NCBI RefSeq assembly: GCF_014489575.1 | Contig: NZ_CP060789.1 | Coordinates: 1,798,001-1,862,000 of the forward strand | Source: Tessaracoccus defluvii | Lineage (GTDB): Bacteria; Actinomycetota; Actinomycetes; Propionibacteriales; Propionibacteriaceae | Length of the DNA stretch: 64,000 bases | Direction of reading: 5' to 3' | Part shown: positions 26,044 to 34,147 of the stretch, piece after piece | Position numbering within the stretch: the stretch's first letter is position 1 | Layout: every line of letters begins with the position of its first letter | The notes under the pieces: generated by a model | Seen by the model: only the letters and a program-made list of their open reading frames with translations | Database searches by the model: none | Told to the model about the DNA's origin: nothing | Position numbers and translations under genes: made by a program

Positions 26044-27644
26044 ACCTCCTCGAGACCCTCGGCAACCCGATCATCAACATCGGCATCTTCGCCGCCTTCG
26101 TGGTCCTCACGATGGCCGTGGTGGTCCGGGTGACGATGGGCGGCAAGAAGAAGAGCGCCGGTGACTTCTACACCGGCGGCGCCAAGTTCGACGGTCGCCA
26201 GAACGGGTTCGCCATCGCGGGGGACTACCTGTCGGCTGCCTCGTTCCTCGGCATCGTCGGCGCGGTGGCGCTCTACGGCTACGACGGCCTGCTCTACTCT
26301 GTGGGCTTCCTCGTCGCCTGGCTGGTCGCGTTGCTGCTCGTCGCCGAGCCCCTGCGGAACACAGGCAAGTACACGATGGCCGATGTCCTGAGCTTCAGGA
26401 TGAAGCAGAAGCCGGTCCGGCTCGCGGCCGCCACCTCGACGCTGGCCGTCAGCGTCTTCTACCTGCTCGCGCAGATGGCCGGTGCCGGGGCCCTGGTGGC
26501 GCTGCTGCTCGGCATCTCGTCCCCGCTGGGGCAGAACATCATCATCGCCATCGTCGGCCTGCTGATGGTCGGTTACGTCCTCATCGGCGGCATGAAGGGC
26601 ACCACCTGGGTGCAGATCATCAAGGCGATCCTGCTCATCCTGGGCGCGCTGGTCATGACGGTGTGGGTGATGGCCAACGCCGGCTTCAACCTGTCCGAAC
26701 TCATCGGCAACGCCATGGAGAAGGCCGCCTCCGACGGCCACGAGGTCAACCTGCTCGCCCCGATGGAACGCTACAAGGATCCCCTCGCGTTGGTCTCCCT
26801 CGGTCTCGCCCTCGTGCTGGGCGCCTCGGGCCTCCCGCACGTGCTGATGCGTTTCTACACGGTGCCGACCGCCAAGGAGGCCCGCCGCTCGGTGACCTGG
26901 GCGATCGGCCTCATCGGCGCCTTCTACCTGTTCACGATGGTGCTCGGCTACGGTGCCGCGTGGCTGGTGGGCCCCGAGGCGATCAAGAACATGCCAGGTG
27001 GAGCCAACGCCGCCGCCCCGGCGCTCGCCTACCACCTCGGCGGCACCATCCTGATGGCGGTCATCGCCGGCGTCGCGTTCGCGACCATCCTCGCGGTGGT
27101 GGCCGGCCTGACGATCACGGCATCGGCCTCGTTCGCGCACGACATCTACAACTCGGTGCTGAAGGACGGCAAGGCCGCCCCGGAGCAGGAAGTGAAGGTG
27201 GCGCGGCTGACGTCGGTCACGATCGGGCTGCTCGCCATCGTCGGCGGTGTGGTGGCCAACGGGCAGAACGTGGCGTTCCTGGTGGCGTTGGCGTTCGCCG
27301 TCGCCGCCTCGGCCAACCTGCCGTCGATCCTGTACTCGCTGTACTGGAAGAGGTTCTCGACGGCGGGCGCGGTGTGGTCGATCTTCGGAGGCCTCATCAC
27401 GGCGGTCGTGCTGATCATCTTCTCCCCCGCCGTGTCGGGCGCGCCAGGGGCCATGTTCCCGGACGCCGACTTCGCGTGGTTCCCGATCGACAGCCCGGCC
27501 ATCGTGTCCGTCCCGGTCGGGTTCTTCCTCGGCTGGCTCGGCTCGGTGCTGCGGCCTGACGGCGACCAGTTCGCCGACCAGGCCGCCGAGATGGAGGTCC
27601 GGTCCATGACCGGCGCCGGCGCCGCTGGCGCACTGGATCACTGA
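26040..27644 (+). CDS. actP: Cation/acetate symporter (SSS family)
   Basis: A 534 aa sodium:solute symporter with about 13 TM helices. Recognisable: the N-terminal FYTGGAKFDGRQNGFAIAGDYLSAASFLGI, the TM5-6 region QMAGAGALVALLLG, and GMKGTTWVQIIKA, all typical of ActP/MctC-like acetate, propionate or pyruvate carriers. It is coupled to DUF485 upstream. The closest actinobacterial relatives move short monocarboxylates with Na+ or H+; which one cannot be told here. It ends 15 bases before a very strong bidirectional terminator that separates it from mdh. Confidence 0.88.
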   Translation: MNLLETLGNPIINIGIFAAFVVLTMAVVVRVTMGGKKKSAGDFYTGGAKFDGRQNGFAIAGDYLSAASFLGIVGAVALYGYDGLLYSVGFLVAWLVALLLVAEPLRNTGKYTMADVLSFRMKQKPVRLAAATSTLAVSVFYLLAQMAGAGALVALLLGISSPLGQNIIIAIVGLLMVGYVLIGGMKGTTWVQIIKAILLILGALVMTVWVMANAGFNLSELIGNAMEKAASDGHEVNLLAPMERYKDPLALVSLGLALVLGASGLPHVLMRFYTVPTAKEARRSVTWAIGLIGAFYLFTMVLGYGAAWLVGPEAIKNMPGGANAAAPALAYHLGGTILMAVIAGVAFATILAVVAGLTITASASFAHDIYNSVLKDGKAAPEQEVKVARLTSVTIGLLAIVGGVVANGQNVAFLVALAFAVAASANLPSILYSLYWKRFSTAGAVWSIFGGLITAVVLIIFSPAVSGAPGAMFPDADFAWFPIDSPAIVSVPVGFFLGWLGSVLRPDGDQFADQAAEMEVRSMTGAGAAGALDH

Positions 27645-27659
27645 CGACGTCGACAGACG

Positions 27660-27697
27660 CGAAGCGGTCCGCACCCATCCGGGTGCGGACCGCTTCG
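27660..27697. terminator. Bidirectional terminator between actP and mdh
   Basis: A perfect 17-bp inverted repeat with a 4-base ATCC loop lies between two convergent genes, 15 bases after the actP stop and 11 before the mdh stop. There is no T-run on either side, as is common for actinobacterial terminators. Confidence 0.8.
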
Positions 27698-27708
27698 TGT
27701 GTCGTGCC

Positions 27709-28698
27709 TCAGATGAGGCCGAGTTCGGTGACGGCGTTGCGCTCGTCGACCAGCTCGGCGACCGAGGCGTCGATCTTGGCCCGCGAGAACTCGTTGATGT
27801 CGAGGCCCTGGACGATCTCGTAGCGGCCGTCGGTGACGGTGCACGGGAACGAGGAGATGAGGCCCTCGGGCACACCGTACGAACCGTCGGACGGGACGGC
27901 CATCGAGACCCAGTCGCCCGCCGGGGTGCCGAGTGCCCAGTCACGCATGTGCTCGACGGTGGCGTTGGCGGCGGAGGCGGCCGAGGACAGGCCGCGGGCC
28001 TCGATGATGGCGGCGCCACGCTTGGCGACCGTCGGGATGAACGTGTTCTCGAGCCAGTCCTGGTCGCCGACGGCCTCGGCGGCGGAGCGGCCGCCCACCT
28101 TGGCGTTGAACAGGTCGGGGTACTGGGTCGCCGAGTGGTTGCCCCAGATGGTCATGTTGCTGAGCTCGGTCACCGGGACGCCCAGCTTGGCCGCGAGCTG
28201 CGACAGGGCCCGGTTGTGGTCGAGCCTGGTCAGCGCGTTGAAGCGCTCCGCCGGGATGTCGGGGGCGTTGCGCATCGCGATGAGCGCGTTGGTGTTGGCC
28301 GGGTTGCCGGTGACGAGCACCTTGACGTCGTCGGCGGCGACCTCGTTCAGCGCGCGGCCCTGGGCCGTGAAGATCGCGCCGTTGGCGGACAGCAGGTCGC
28401 CGCGCTCCATGCCCGCCTTGCGGGGCATGGCGCCGACCAGCATGGCCATGTTGACGCCGTCGAAGACCTTGGTGGGATCGTCGCCGATCTCGATGTTGAC
28501 GACGTTGCCGAACGCGCAGTCGTCGAGCTCCATGACGACGCCCTCCAGCGCCTTCAGCGCGGGCGTGATCTCCAGGAGACGCAGCTCGATCGGCCGGTCG
28601 CCCAGCAGGGCACCGCTGGCGATACGGAACAGCAGGCTGTAGCAGATCTGGCCTGCGGCGCCGGTGACGGCGATCTTGGTGGGAGCCTCAGTGCTCAC
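27709..28698 (-). CDS. mdh: Malate dehydrogenase
   Basis: NAD-dependent oxidation of malate to oxaloacetate in the TCA cycle. A 329 aa cytosolic-type (MDH group 2) enzyme: Rossmann motif [19 protein letters not shown] at residues ~10-28, the Arg-containing [16 protein letters not shown] substrate loop, [19 protein letters not shown] and the catalytic [13 protein letters not shown] 28698 is chosen because AGAGG sits about 8 bases upstream and [10 protein letters not shown] leads straight into the fold; a longer in-frame start at 28743 lies further upstream without a binding site. In this phylum mdh is often near sucCD, purH and folD; here it is about 7 kb from DUF3017-folD. Confidence 0.95.
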   Translation of the reverse strand: MSTEAPTKIAVTGAAGQICYSLLFRIASGALLGDRPIELRLLEITPALKALEGVVMELDDCAFGNVVNIEIGDDPTKVFDGVNMAMLVGAMPRKAGMERGDLLSANGAIFTAQGRALNEVAADDVKVLVTGNPANTNALIAMRNAPDIPAERFNALTRLDHNRALSQLAAKLGVPVTELSNMTIWGNHSATQYPDLFNAKVGGRSAAEAVGDQDWLENTFIPTVAKRGAAIIEARGLSSAASAANATVEHMRDWALGTPAGDWVSMAVPSDGSYGVPEGLISSFPCTVTDGRYEIVQGLDINEFSRAKIDASVAELVDERNAVTELGLI

Positions 28699-28782
28699 GT
28701 GGATTCCTCTCGGTAGGTCCTGTGTCACCGACTCTACCGCCACGGTCCGGCACCGCCGCCGCGAGGGCGCTTCAGGGGCTGC

Positions 28783-29439
28783 TCAGAAGAGGAAGAAGCC
28801 CCACTTCAGGACCTCCAGCAGCACGACGGCGGCCAGCCAGGCGATGAGCACGATCGTCATCCAACCGGCCTTGACGAAGGCCCGCGCCTTCTCCAGCGCC
28901 GCCGGGGGCAGGTAGAGGTTGCCCTCGAGGATGTTCCACTGCGTCATCGAGAAGAACACGAACGTGGTGGCCAGGGTGACCGTGAGGCACCAGGGGCACA
29001 GCGCACCGATGACGAACGTCGACTGGAACAGCAGCCAGTAGGCGAACACCACACCCAGGAAGTAGAAGATGTTCGCGGTGAACATGAACCACTTCGGGAA
29101 CCGGATCCGCGACAGCCCCAGCACCGCGATGGTCATGACGACCGGCTCCGAGATCAGACCGAGGAACGCGTTCGGGAAGCCGAACACGTTGGCCTGCGGG
29201 GTCAGCCCCACCTTGGCGCAGTCGAAGATGGCGTTGATCGAGCAGGCCAGCTCAGCGTCCGGGTTCCCCGCCAGCACGAGCGCGTCGTAGGACAGCACGA
29301 AGCTGGCCACCAGCGAGACGATGGAGAAGATCAGCATCTCGCCGAACAGGAAGTACCGGCTGCGGTCCGGGGGCGTGACCCTTCCATCGACGGCCGGAGC
29401 GGTCAGGGTGGCATCGCCGGAGGGCGCGTCGTGGACCAT
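28783..29439 (-). CDS. Vitamin K epoxide reductase (VKOR) family protein
   Basis: A 218 aa integral membrane protein with about five TM helices. Both VKOR cysteine pairs are visible: the loop pair in ACSINAIFDC and the active-site CPWC in the fourth helix region (GALCPWCLTVT). Bacterial VKOR re-oxidises a DsbA-like partner and passes electrons to quinone, promoting disulfide formation in exported proteins. No DsbA-like gene is adjacent. ATG 29439 is preferred to GTG 29472, since TAGGAT lies 7 bases before the ATG and the residues gained by the longer form are not conserved-looking. Confidence 0.87.
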   Translation of the reverse strand: MVHDAPSGDATLTAPAVDGRVTPPDRSRYFLFGEMLIFSIVSLVASFVLSYDALVLAGNPDAELACSINAIFDCAKVGLTPQANVFGFPNAFLGLISEPVVMTIAVLGLSRIRFPKWFMFTANIFYFLGVVFAYWLLFQSTFVIGALCPWCLTVTLATTFVFFSMTQWNILEGNLYLPPAALEKARAFVKAGWMTIVLIAWLAAVVLLEVLKWGFFLF

Positions 29440-29446
29440 GCGGGCA

Positions 29447-29452
29447 ATCCTA
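29447..29452 (-). promoter_or_regulatory. Candidate -10 box (TAGGAT), leaderless start of the VKOR gene
   Basis: On the minus strand TAGGAT is 7 bases before the ATG at 29439. Confidence 0.4.
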
Positions 29453-29491
29453 ACGGGCACGGCAACGGTCACCCGTGCGGGCCGTGCCTGC

Positions 29492-30871
29492 TCAGCGGTC
29501 GAACAGCGCCGCGATGCCCGGGTGGGCCGCGCAGTAACCGTCGAGCAGTGCGGCGCCGAGCCGCGGCGAGTCGACCAGCGGGTGCAGGGCGAAGCCCTCC
29601 CAGGCCCTGGCGCGGTCGCCGGTGAGCGCCGCCTCCGCGATCGCCGCCTCCGATCCCCGGAGCCGTGCCATCAGGCCGAGCTGCGGCAGCGTCAGGGGGG
29701 CGACAGGCAGCGGATGGACGCCGTCGCCGTCCACCACGCACCCCACCTCGACAACGACGTCGTCACCCAACTCCGGCACGACCCTGCCCGCGGGTGTCGC
29801 GTTGCCGACGTCGAGGATCATCCGCTCGGGGGAGCCGGTGGCGATGGCCGTCATCAACCGCAGCGCCACCTCCTGGTACCCGCCTCCGGCGATGTCCTCC
29901 TCGCGTCGCTCCTCGGTGGTGTCGCGGGCCTCGGCCATGTAGGTGGCCTCCCGCTCGTGCAGCGCCCGCCGCCAGACGGAGAGCGGCGAGGAGGACGCGG
30001 CCAGCTCGGCGTGGTAGGCGGCCTGCTGCGCCGCCAGGAACTCGCCCCTGGTCTGCCCCGCGCCGAGGATGTGCGCGATGGCCTCGTCGGTCTTCCAGTA
30101 GTAGTAGAGGTATTCGTTGGGCAGCACGCCGAGCGCCCGCAGGAAGTCGGGCCCGATGAGGCGGGCCTCCTCGATGTGGTCCAGCAGCGCGTCGTCGGCC
30201 AGCACGTCGGGCAGGCGGTCGACGCCGTCGACGGTGACCGATCGCAGCCAGCCGAGGTGGTTGAGCCCGATGTAGTCGTAGGAGACGCGGTCACGGTCGT
30301 GCTCGAGCGAGACGCCGAGCAGCCGGGACACGCGCCGTACCAGCCCGATGGGCGTGTCGCAGATGCCCACGACCCGCTCCCCCAGCGTCGCGCGCATCAC
30401 CTGCGTGACGATGCCGGCGGGGTTGGTGAAGTTGATGGTCCAGGCGTTGGGCGCCACCTTCGCGATCGTCTGCGCCACCTGGTGCATGACGGGGATGGTG
30501 CGCAGGGCGTAGGCCAGTCCGCCGGGGCCGATGGTCTCCTGGCCGAGCAGCCCGAGATCGAGGGCGACGCGTTCGTCCCGGACCCGTCCCTCAGCCCCTC
30601 CCACCCGGATGGCCGAGAAGACGAAGTCGGCGCCGGTCAGCGCGTGCGCGAGGTCGGTGGTGGCCGACACACGGGGAGGGTCGACGAGCTCCTCGGCCCG
30701 CTCGGCGAGCAGCGCGGTGACGGCGTCGAGGCTGGCGACGGACGCGTCGTGGAGAACGACCTCGTCGATGTGCACGGACGGCAGACCCGCGGCGGCGAGT
30801 GCGTTCGTGGCGACGGCCTCGTAGACGAGCGGCACGCGGAAACCACCGCCACCGAGGATGACGAGCTTCAT
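29492..30871 (-). CDS. Glycoside hydrolase family 4 (6-phospho-beta-glucosidase type)
   Basis: A 459 aa NAD+- and Mn2+-dependent glycosidase. Seen: N-terminal dinucleotide motif LGGGGFRVPLVYEA, INFTNPAG, the metal-binding Cys in GICDTPIGLVRR, the GLNHLGW His ligand, and the family's YLYYYWKTDEA. This set is closest to the 6-phospho-beta-glucosidase branch. The gene is divergent from a sugar ABC importer with a PfkB kinase, not a PTS, so a phosphorylated substrate would have to be made after import, possibly by that kinase. GGAGG lies 10 bases before the ATG. The specificity assignment is by resemblance only. Confidence 0.88.
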   Translation of the reverse strand: MKLVILGGGGFRVPLVYEAVATNALAAAGLPSVHIDEVVLHDASVASLDAVTALLAERAEELVDPPRVSATTDLAHALTGADFVFSAIRVGGAEGRVRDERVALDLGLLGQETIGPGGLAYALRTIPVMHQVAQTIAKVAPNAWTINFTNPAGIVTQVMRATLGERVVGICDTPIGLVRRVSRLLGVSLEHDRDRVSYDYIGLNHLGWLRSVTVDGVDRLPDVLADDALLDHIEEARLIGPDFLRALGVLPNEYLYYYWKTDEAIAHILGAGQTRGEFLAAQQAAYHAELAASSSPLSVWRRALHEREATYMAEARDTTEERREEDIAGGGYQEVALRLMTAIATGSPERMILDVGNATPAGRVVPELGDDVVVEVGCVVDGDGVHPLPVAPLTLPQLGLMARLRGSEAAIAEAALTGDRARAWEGFALHPLVDSPRLGAALLDGYCAAHPGIAALFDR

Positions 30872-30907
30872 GGGATCAGGACCTCCGGGCGGGCGTCGGG
30901 GCGGAGA

Positions 30908-30948
30908 ACGGGCTGGTGGCCGGCCCGCGCCGGCCGGGATCAGCCCGT
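30908..30948. promoter_or_regulatory. Nested inverted repeat in the GH4/ABC divergent region
   Basis: An outer 8-bp stem (30908-30915 with 30941-30948, ACGGGCTG/CAGCCCGT) encloses an inner 7-bp stem (30918-30924 with 30929-30935, GGCCGGC/GCCGGCC). It lies 37 bases upstream of the GH4 start. Position between two diverging genes argues for an operator or leader structure rather than a terminator. Confidence 0.4.
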
Positions 30949-31047
30949 GAACGCTGTGCTTCGACCCTAGCAGCGCCGTCCCCGGTATCGTGAGGACCTG
31001 ATCAGCTTCGAGCAGACAACGACGTACGCACTTCCTCAGGAGGACCC

Positions 31048-32430
31048 ATGTCCCTGCGCCCCCTCTCCCGCCGCACGCTGCTGGGCGCCGCCGGTCTCAC
31101 CGGACTCGGCGCACTGGCCGCCTGCGCCCCCGGCGAAGCCGCCCCGACCACCGCCCCCACCTCGGCCGGCACGGGCGGCGCTACGACCCCGGCCACGGGC
31201 CCGGTGGATCCCTCGACGCTCGGCGACGTCACGCTGGTCGTCTGGGACCAGGAGGTGCGTGGCAGCCAGAACGATGCCCTGGTGGCGCTGAACGAGGCGT
31301 TCCAGGCCCGCTACCCCAACATCAAGATCGAGCGCACGAGCCAGTCGACGGACGACCTCAAGACGCAGGTGACGCTGGCGCTCAGCGGCGCGAAGGTCCC
31401 TGACGTGGTGCAGGTCAACAACGCCCGCGCCGACATGGGCCAGTTCGTCACCGCCGGGCAGCTCACCGACCTGAGCCCCTATGCGGCCGCCTACGGCTGG
31501 GAGGACCGCATCCCGGCCTCCGTGCTGTCCAAGGTCCGGTACTCGGCCGACGGCACCACCTTCGGCGAGGGCAACCTGTACGGACTGCCGCAGACCGGCG
31601 AGGTCGTCGGCCTGTACTACTCGCAGAAGAAGCTCGACGCCCTCGGCGCCACCCCGCCGACCACCTGGGACGAGTACTTCGCCCTGCTGGACAAGGCCAA
31701 GGCCGCCGGCGAGCAGCCGATGGTGCTGGGCAACGTCGAGAAGTGGCCCGCCCTGCACGTCTTCGGGCCGCTGCAGGCCAACTACGTCGGCGCGGACGAC
31801 ATCGTGAAGCTCGGCATGGGCAACGCTGGGGCCAGCTGGACGACGCCCGGAAACGTCGAGGCCATGACGCAGTTCGCGAAGTGGGGCACCGAGGGCTACT
31901 TCGGCTCCTCCCCCAACGGCACCGACTACGACCCGGCCTGGACCGAGTTCACCAAGGGCACCGGTGTCTTCCTGCCCGGCGGCTCCTGGCTCGGCCCCGA
32001 CATGGAGAAGGTCATGGGCGACGACGTGCGCTTCATGGCACCGCCGCCCGCCCTCGACGGGCGCCCCGCCACCACCGGCGGCACCGGCATCCCGTTCTCC
32101 ATCCCGGCGAAGGCCGCCAACAAGGACGCGGCCGCCGCGTACCTCGACTTCGTCACGACGTCGGAGGCGATGGCGATCATCGCTGAGAAGGGCGGCTTCC
32201 CCGTGATCGACGCCGCGAAGCTGGCGCCGACCTCCGGCATCCAGCACGACATCTTCGCCGCCTACGACGAGGTCGCCACGGGCGGAACCCTGCTCCCGTA
32301 CCTCGACTACGCGACGCCCACGTTCGCGGACACGGCGGGCGCCGGCCTCCAGGAGGTCCTCGGTGGCCAGCGCACCCCTGAGCAGGTGCTGGCCGACTTC
32401 GAGGCCGACTACGCGGCCTTCACCGCCTGA
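31048..32430 (+). CDS. Sugar ABC transporter substrate-binding lipoprotein
   Basis: A 460 aa family 1 extracellular solute-binding protein. The N-terminus has a twin-arginine motif (SRRTLLG, residues ~8-14) followed by a lipobox LAAC, so it is probably a Tat-exported lipoprotein; a Thr/Pro/Ala spacer runs to about residue 52. The mature part follows the UgpB/MalE pattern: VTLVVWDQEV, an NDALVALNEAFQARYPNI stretch, VPDVVQVNNA, TWDEYFALLDKAK and a C-terminal TSEAMAIIAEKGGFP. The Shine-Dalgarno AGGAGG lies 5 bases before the ATG. The first permease starts within its stop codon. Cargo is likely an oligosaccharide handled by the divergent GH4 enzyme. Confidence 0.92.
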   Translation: MSLRPLSRRTLLGAAGLTGLGALAACAPGEAAPTTAPTSAGTGGATTPATGPVDPSTLGDVTLVVWDQEVRGSQNDALVALNEAFQARYPNIKIERTSQSTDDLKTQVTLALSGAKVPDVVQVNNARADMGQFVTAGQLTDLSPYAAAYGWEDRIPASVLSKVRYSADGTTFGEGNLYGLPQTGEVVGLYYSQKKLDALGATPPTTWDEYFALLDKAKAAGEQPMVLGNVEKWPALHVFGPLQANYVGADDIVKLGMGNAGASWTTPGNVEAMTQFAKWGTEGYFGSSPNGTDYDPAWTEFTKGTGVFLPGGSWLGPDMEKVMGDDVRFMAPPPALDGRPATTGGTGIPFSIPAKAANKDAAAAYLDFVTTSEAMAIIAEKGGFPVIDAAKLAPTSGIQHDIFAAYDEVATGGTLLPYLDYATPTFADTAGAGLQEVLGGQRTPEQVLADFEADYAAFTA

Positions 32431-33341
32431 TGACGACGCATGGTCGGGGGCGCCGCCCCCGACCGTCCGCGGTGGTCGGGGGACGGGCGACCCCGTACCT
32501 CTACCTGCTGCCTGCGCTCCTCGTCTACGGTGCGTTCCTGCTGTACCCGCTGCTGCGCTCCGTGCAGTTCTCCCTGTACGACTGGCCCGGCTTCGGCCCC
32601 TCCACGTTCGTCGGGCTGGGCAACTACGTCGATCTCCTCGACGACCGCAAGTTCCACGCCGCGATCCTGCATTCGCTGATCCTGATCCTGTTCTACTCCA
32701 TCCTGCCGCTGGTGGTGGGACTGCTGCTGGCCGCGATCCTGCGCCGGGGCCGCGTCCGCGGGCTCGGCTTCTTCCGCGTCGTCATCTTCCTGCCGCAGGT
32801 GATCGCGCTGGTCGTCGTCGCCATCTCGTGGCATCAGATCTACGCGCCCAACGGGCCGCTCAACGACTTCCTCCGTGCCATCGGCCTCGGGTCGGTCGCC
32901 CGCGGCTGGCTGGGTGATCCCACCTTCGCCCTGCCCGCCGTCGGCATGATCGGTTTCTGGCTGATGACGGGACTCACGATGCTCCTGCTGCTCGCCGGCA
33001 TGGGACGCATCCCCGACGACCTGTACGAGGCCGCCCGCCTGGACGGGGCCGGTCCGGTGGCCGAGTTCTTCGCGATCACGCTTCCCGCGGTCAAGGCCGA
33101 GATCGCCACGGCGCTGGTCCTGACGGTCATCGCGGCGCTGAAGACGTTCGACCTGGTCTACGTCACCACCTCCGGCGGGCCGGGCAACGCGACGACGGTG
33201 CCCAGCTTCGAGGTGTACAACCGGGCGTTCAACCTCAAGGACGTCGGCTCGGCCTCCGCAGTGGCGGTGGTGCTGACTGCGCTCGTGTTCGTCATCAACG
33301 CAGGCATCTCCCGCATCGGCGAGACGGGGGTCCGGCGATGA
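32430..33341 (+). CDS. Sugar ABC transporter permease (MalF/UgpA type)
   Basis: A 303 aa inner-membrane permease with six predicted TM helices and the EAA docking loop EAARLDGAGPVAEFFAITLPAVK at about residues 205-227. A Pro/Arg-rich cytoplasmic N-terminus of about 20 residues precedes TM1 (YLYLLPALLVYGAFLLYPLL). Its ATG shares one base with the stop of the binding-protein gene (TGATG) and its own end overlaps the next permease by 4 bases (ATGA). No ATPase is encoded in this operon, so a shared ATPase such as MsiK is presumably used, as is usual for actinobacterial sugar importers. Confidence 0.92.
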   Translation: MTTHGRGRRPRPSAVVGGRATPYLYLLPALLVYGAFLLYPLLRSVQFSLYDWPGFGPSTFVGLGNYVDLLDDRKFHAAILHSLILILFYSILPLVVGLLLAAILRRGRVRGLGFFRVVIFLPQVIALVVVAISWHQIYAPNGPLNDFLRAIGLGSVARGWLGDPTFALPAVGMIGFWLMTGLTMLLLLAGMGRIPDDLYEAARLDGAGPVAEFFAITLPAVKAEIATALVLTVIAALKTFDLVYVTTSGGPGNATTVPSFEVYNRAFNLKDVGSASAVAVVLTALVFVINAGISRIGETGVRR

Positions 33342-34147
33342 GGATCTCCGTGGCCGAGAAGGCCGCCAACTACGTGCTGCTCATCGGCTTCTCGCTGTTC
33401 GCGATCGCGCCGGTCGCCGGCATCTTCTCCACGGCGCTGTCCCCGCAGAACGGTGTCGCCGAGGGCGGGCCGCACTGGCGCAACTTCCTCGACGCCTGGC
33501 GGATCGGCCGGTTCGACGAGGCGCTGCTGAACTCCGCGCTGATCGCCGCGCTCGTCGTCGGTGTCGCCATCGTCCTGTCCATCCTGGCGGGCTATGCCTT
33601 CGGCACCATGCGCTTCCGGGGATCGACGGCACTGTTCTACCTGTTCCTCCTGGGGTTGATGGTGCCCGCCGAGGCCATCGTCATCCCGCTGTTCTTCGAC
33701 CTGCGCACGCTGGGGCTCACCGACACGATCTGGGCGGTGGCGCTGCCGCAGATCGCCCAGTCGGTCGCTTTCGGCACGTTCTGGATGCGCAGCCAGTTCC
33801 GGGCACTGCCACCCAACCTCCTCGAGGCTGCGGCCCTGGACGGCGCGGGCGGCTGGCGGGCCCTGTGGCGCATCGCGGTGCCGCCGTCCCTGCCGTCCAT
33901 CGCCACGGTGATGGTGCTGATGACGATGTGGACGTGGAACGAGTTCCTGATTCCACTGGTCATGAGCCCCGCCGGCCAGTGGCGCACGGCCCCGCTGGGG
34001 CTGTCGATCTTCAAGGGTCAGTACTCGGCCGACCTCGCACTACTGTCGGCCGCGGGCGTGATCATCGCCGCACCCATTATCGTGGTGTTCCTGGCGCTGC
34101 AGCGCTACTTCATCAACGGGAGGCTGGAGGGAGCGGCAAAGGAATGA
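33338..34147 (+). CDS. Sugar ABC transporter permease (MalG/UgpE type)
   Basis: A 269 aa permease with six TM helices, partner of the preceding one. The docking loop reads EAAALDGAGGWRALWRIAVPPSLP at about residues 165-188, and the family segment NEFLIPLVMSPAGQWRTAPLGLSIF follows. The start overlaps the previous gene by 4 bases, and its TGA overlaps the kinase gene's first ATG. The complete set binding protein-permease-permease-kinase is thus translated as one coupled unit. Confidence 0.92.
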   Translation: MRISVAEKAANYVLLIGFSLFAIAPVAGIFSTALSPQNGVAEGGPHWRNFLDAWRIGRFDEALLNSALIAALVVGVAIVLSILAGYAFGTMRFRGSTALFYLFLLGLMVPAEAIVIPLFFDLRTLGLTDTIWAVALPQIAQSVAFGTFWMRSQFRALPPNLLEAAALDGAGGWRALWRIAVPPSLPSIATVMVLMTMWTWNEFLIPLVMSPAGQWRTAPLGLSIFKGQYSADLALLSAAGVIIAAPIIVVFLALQRYFINGRLEGAAKE

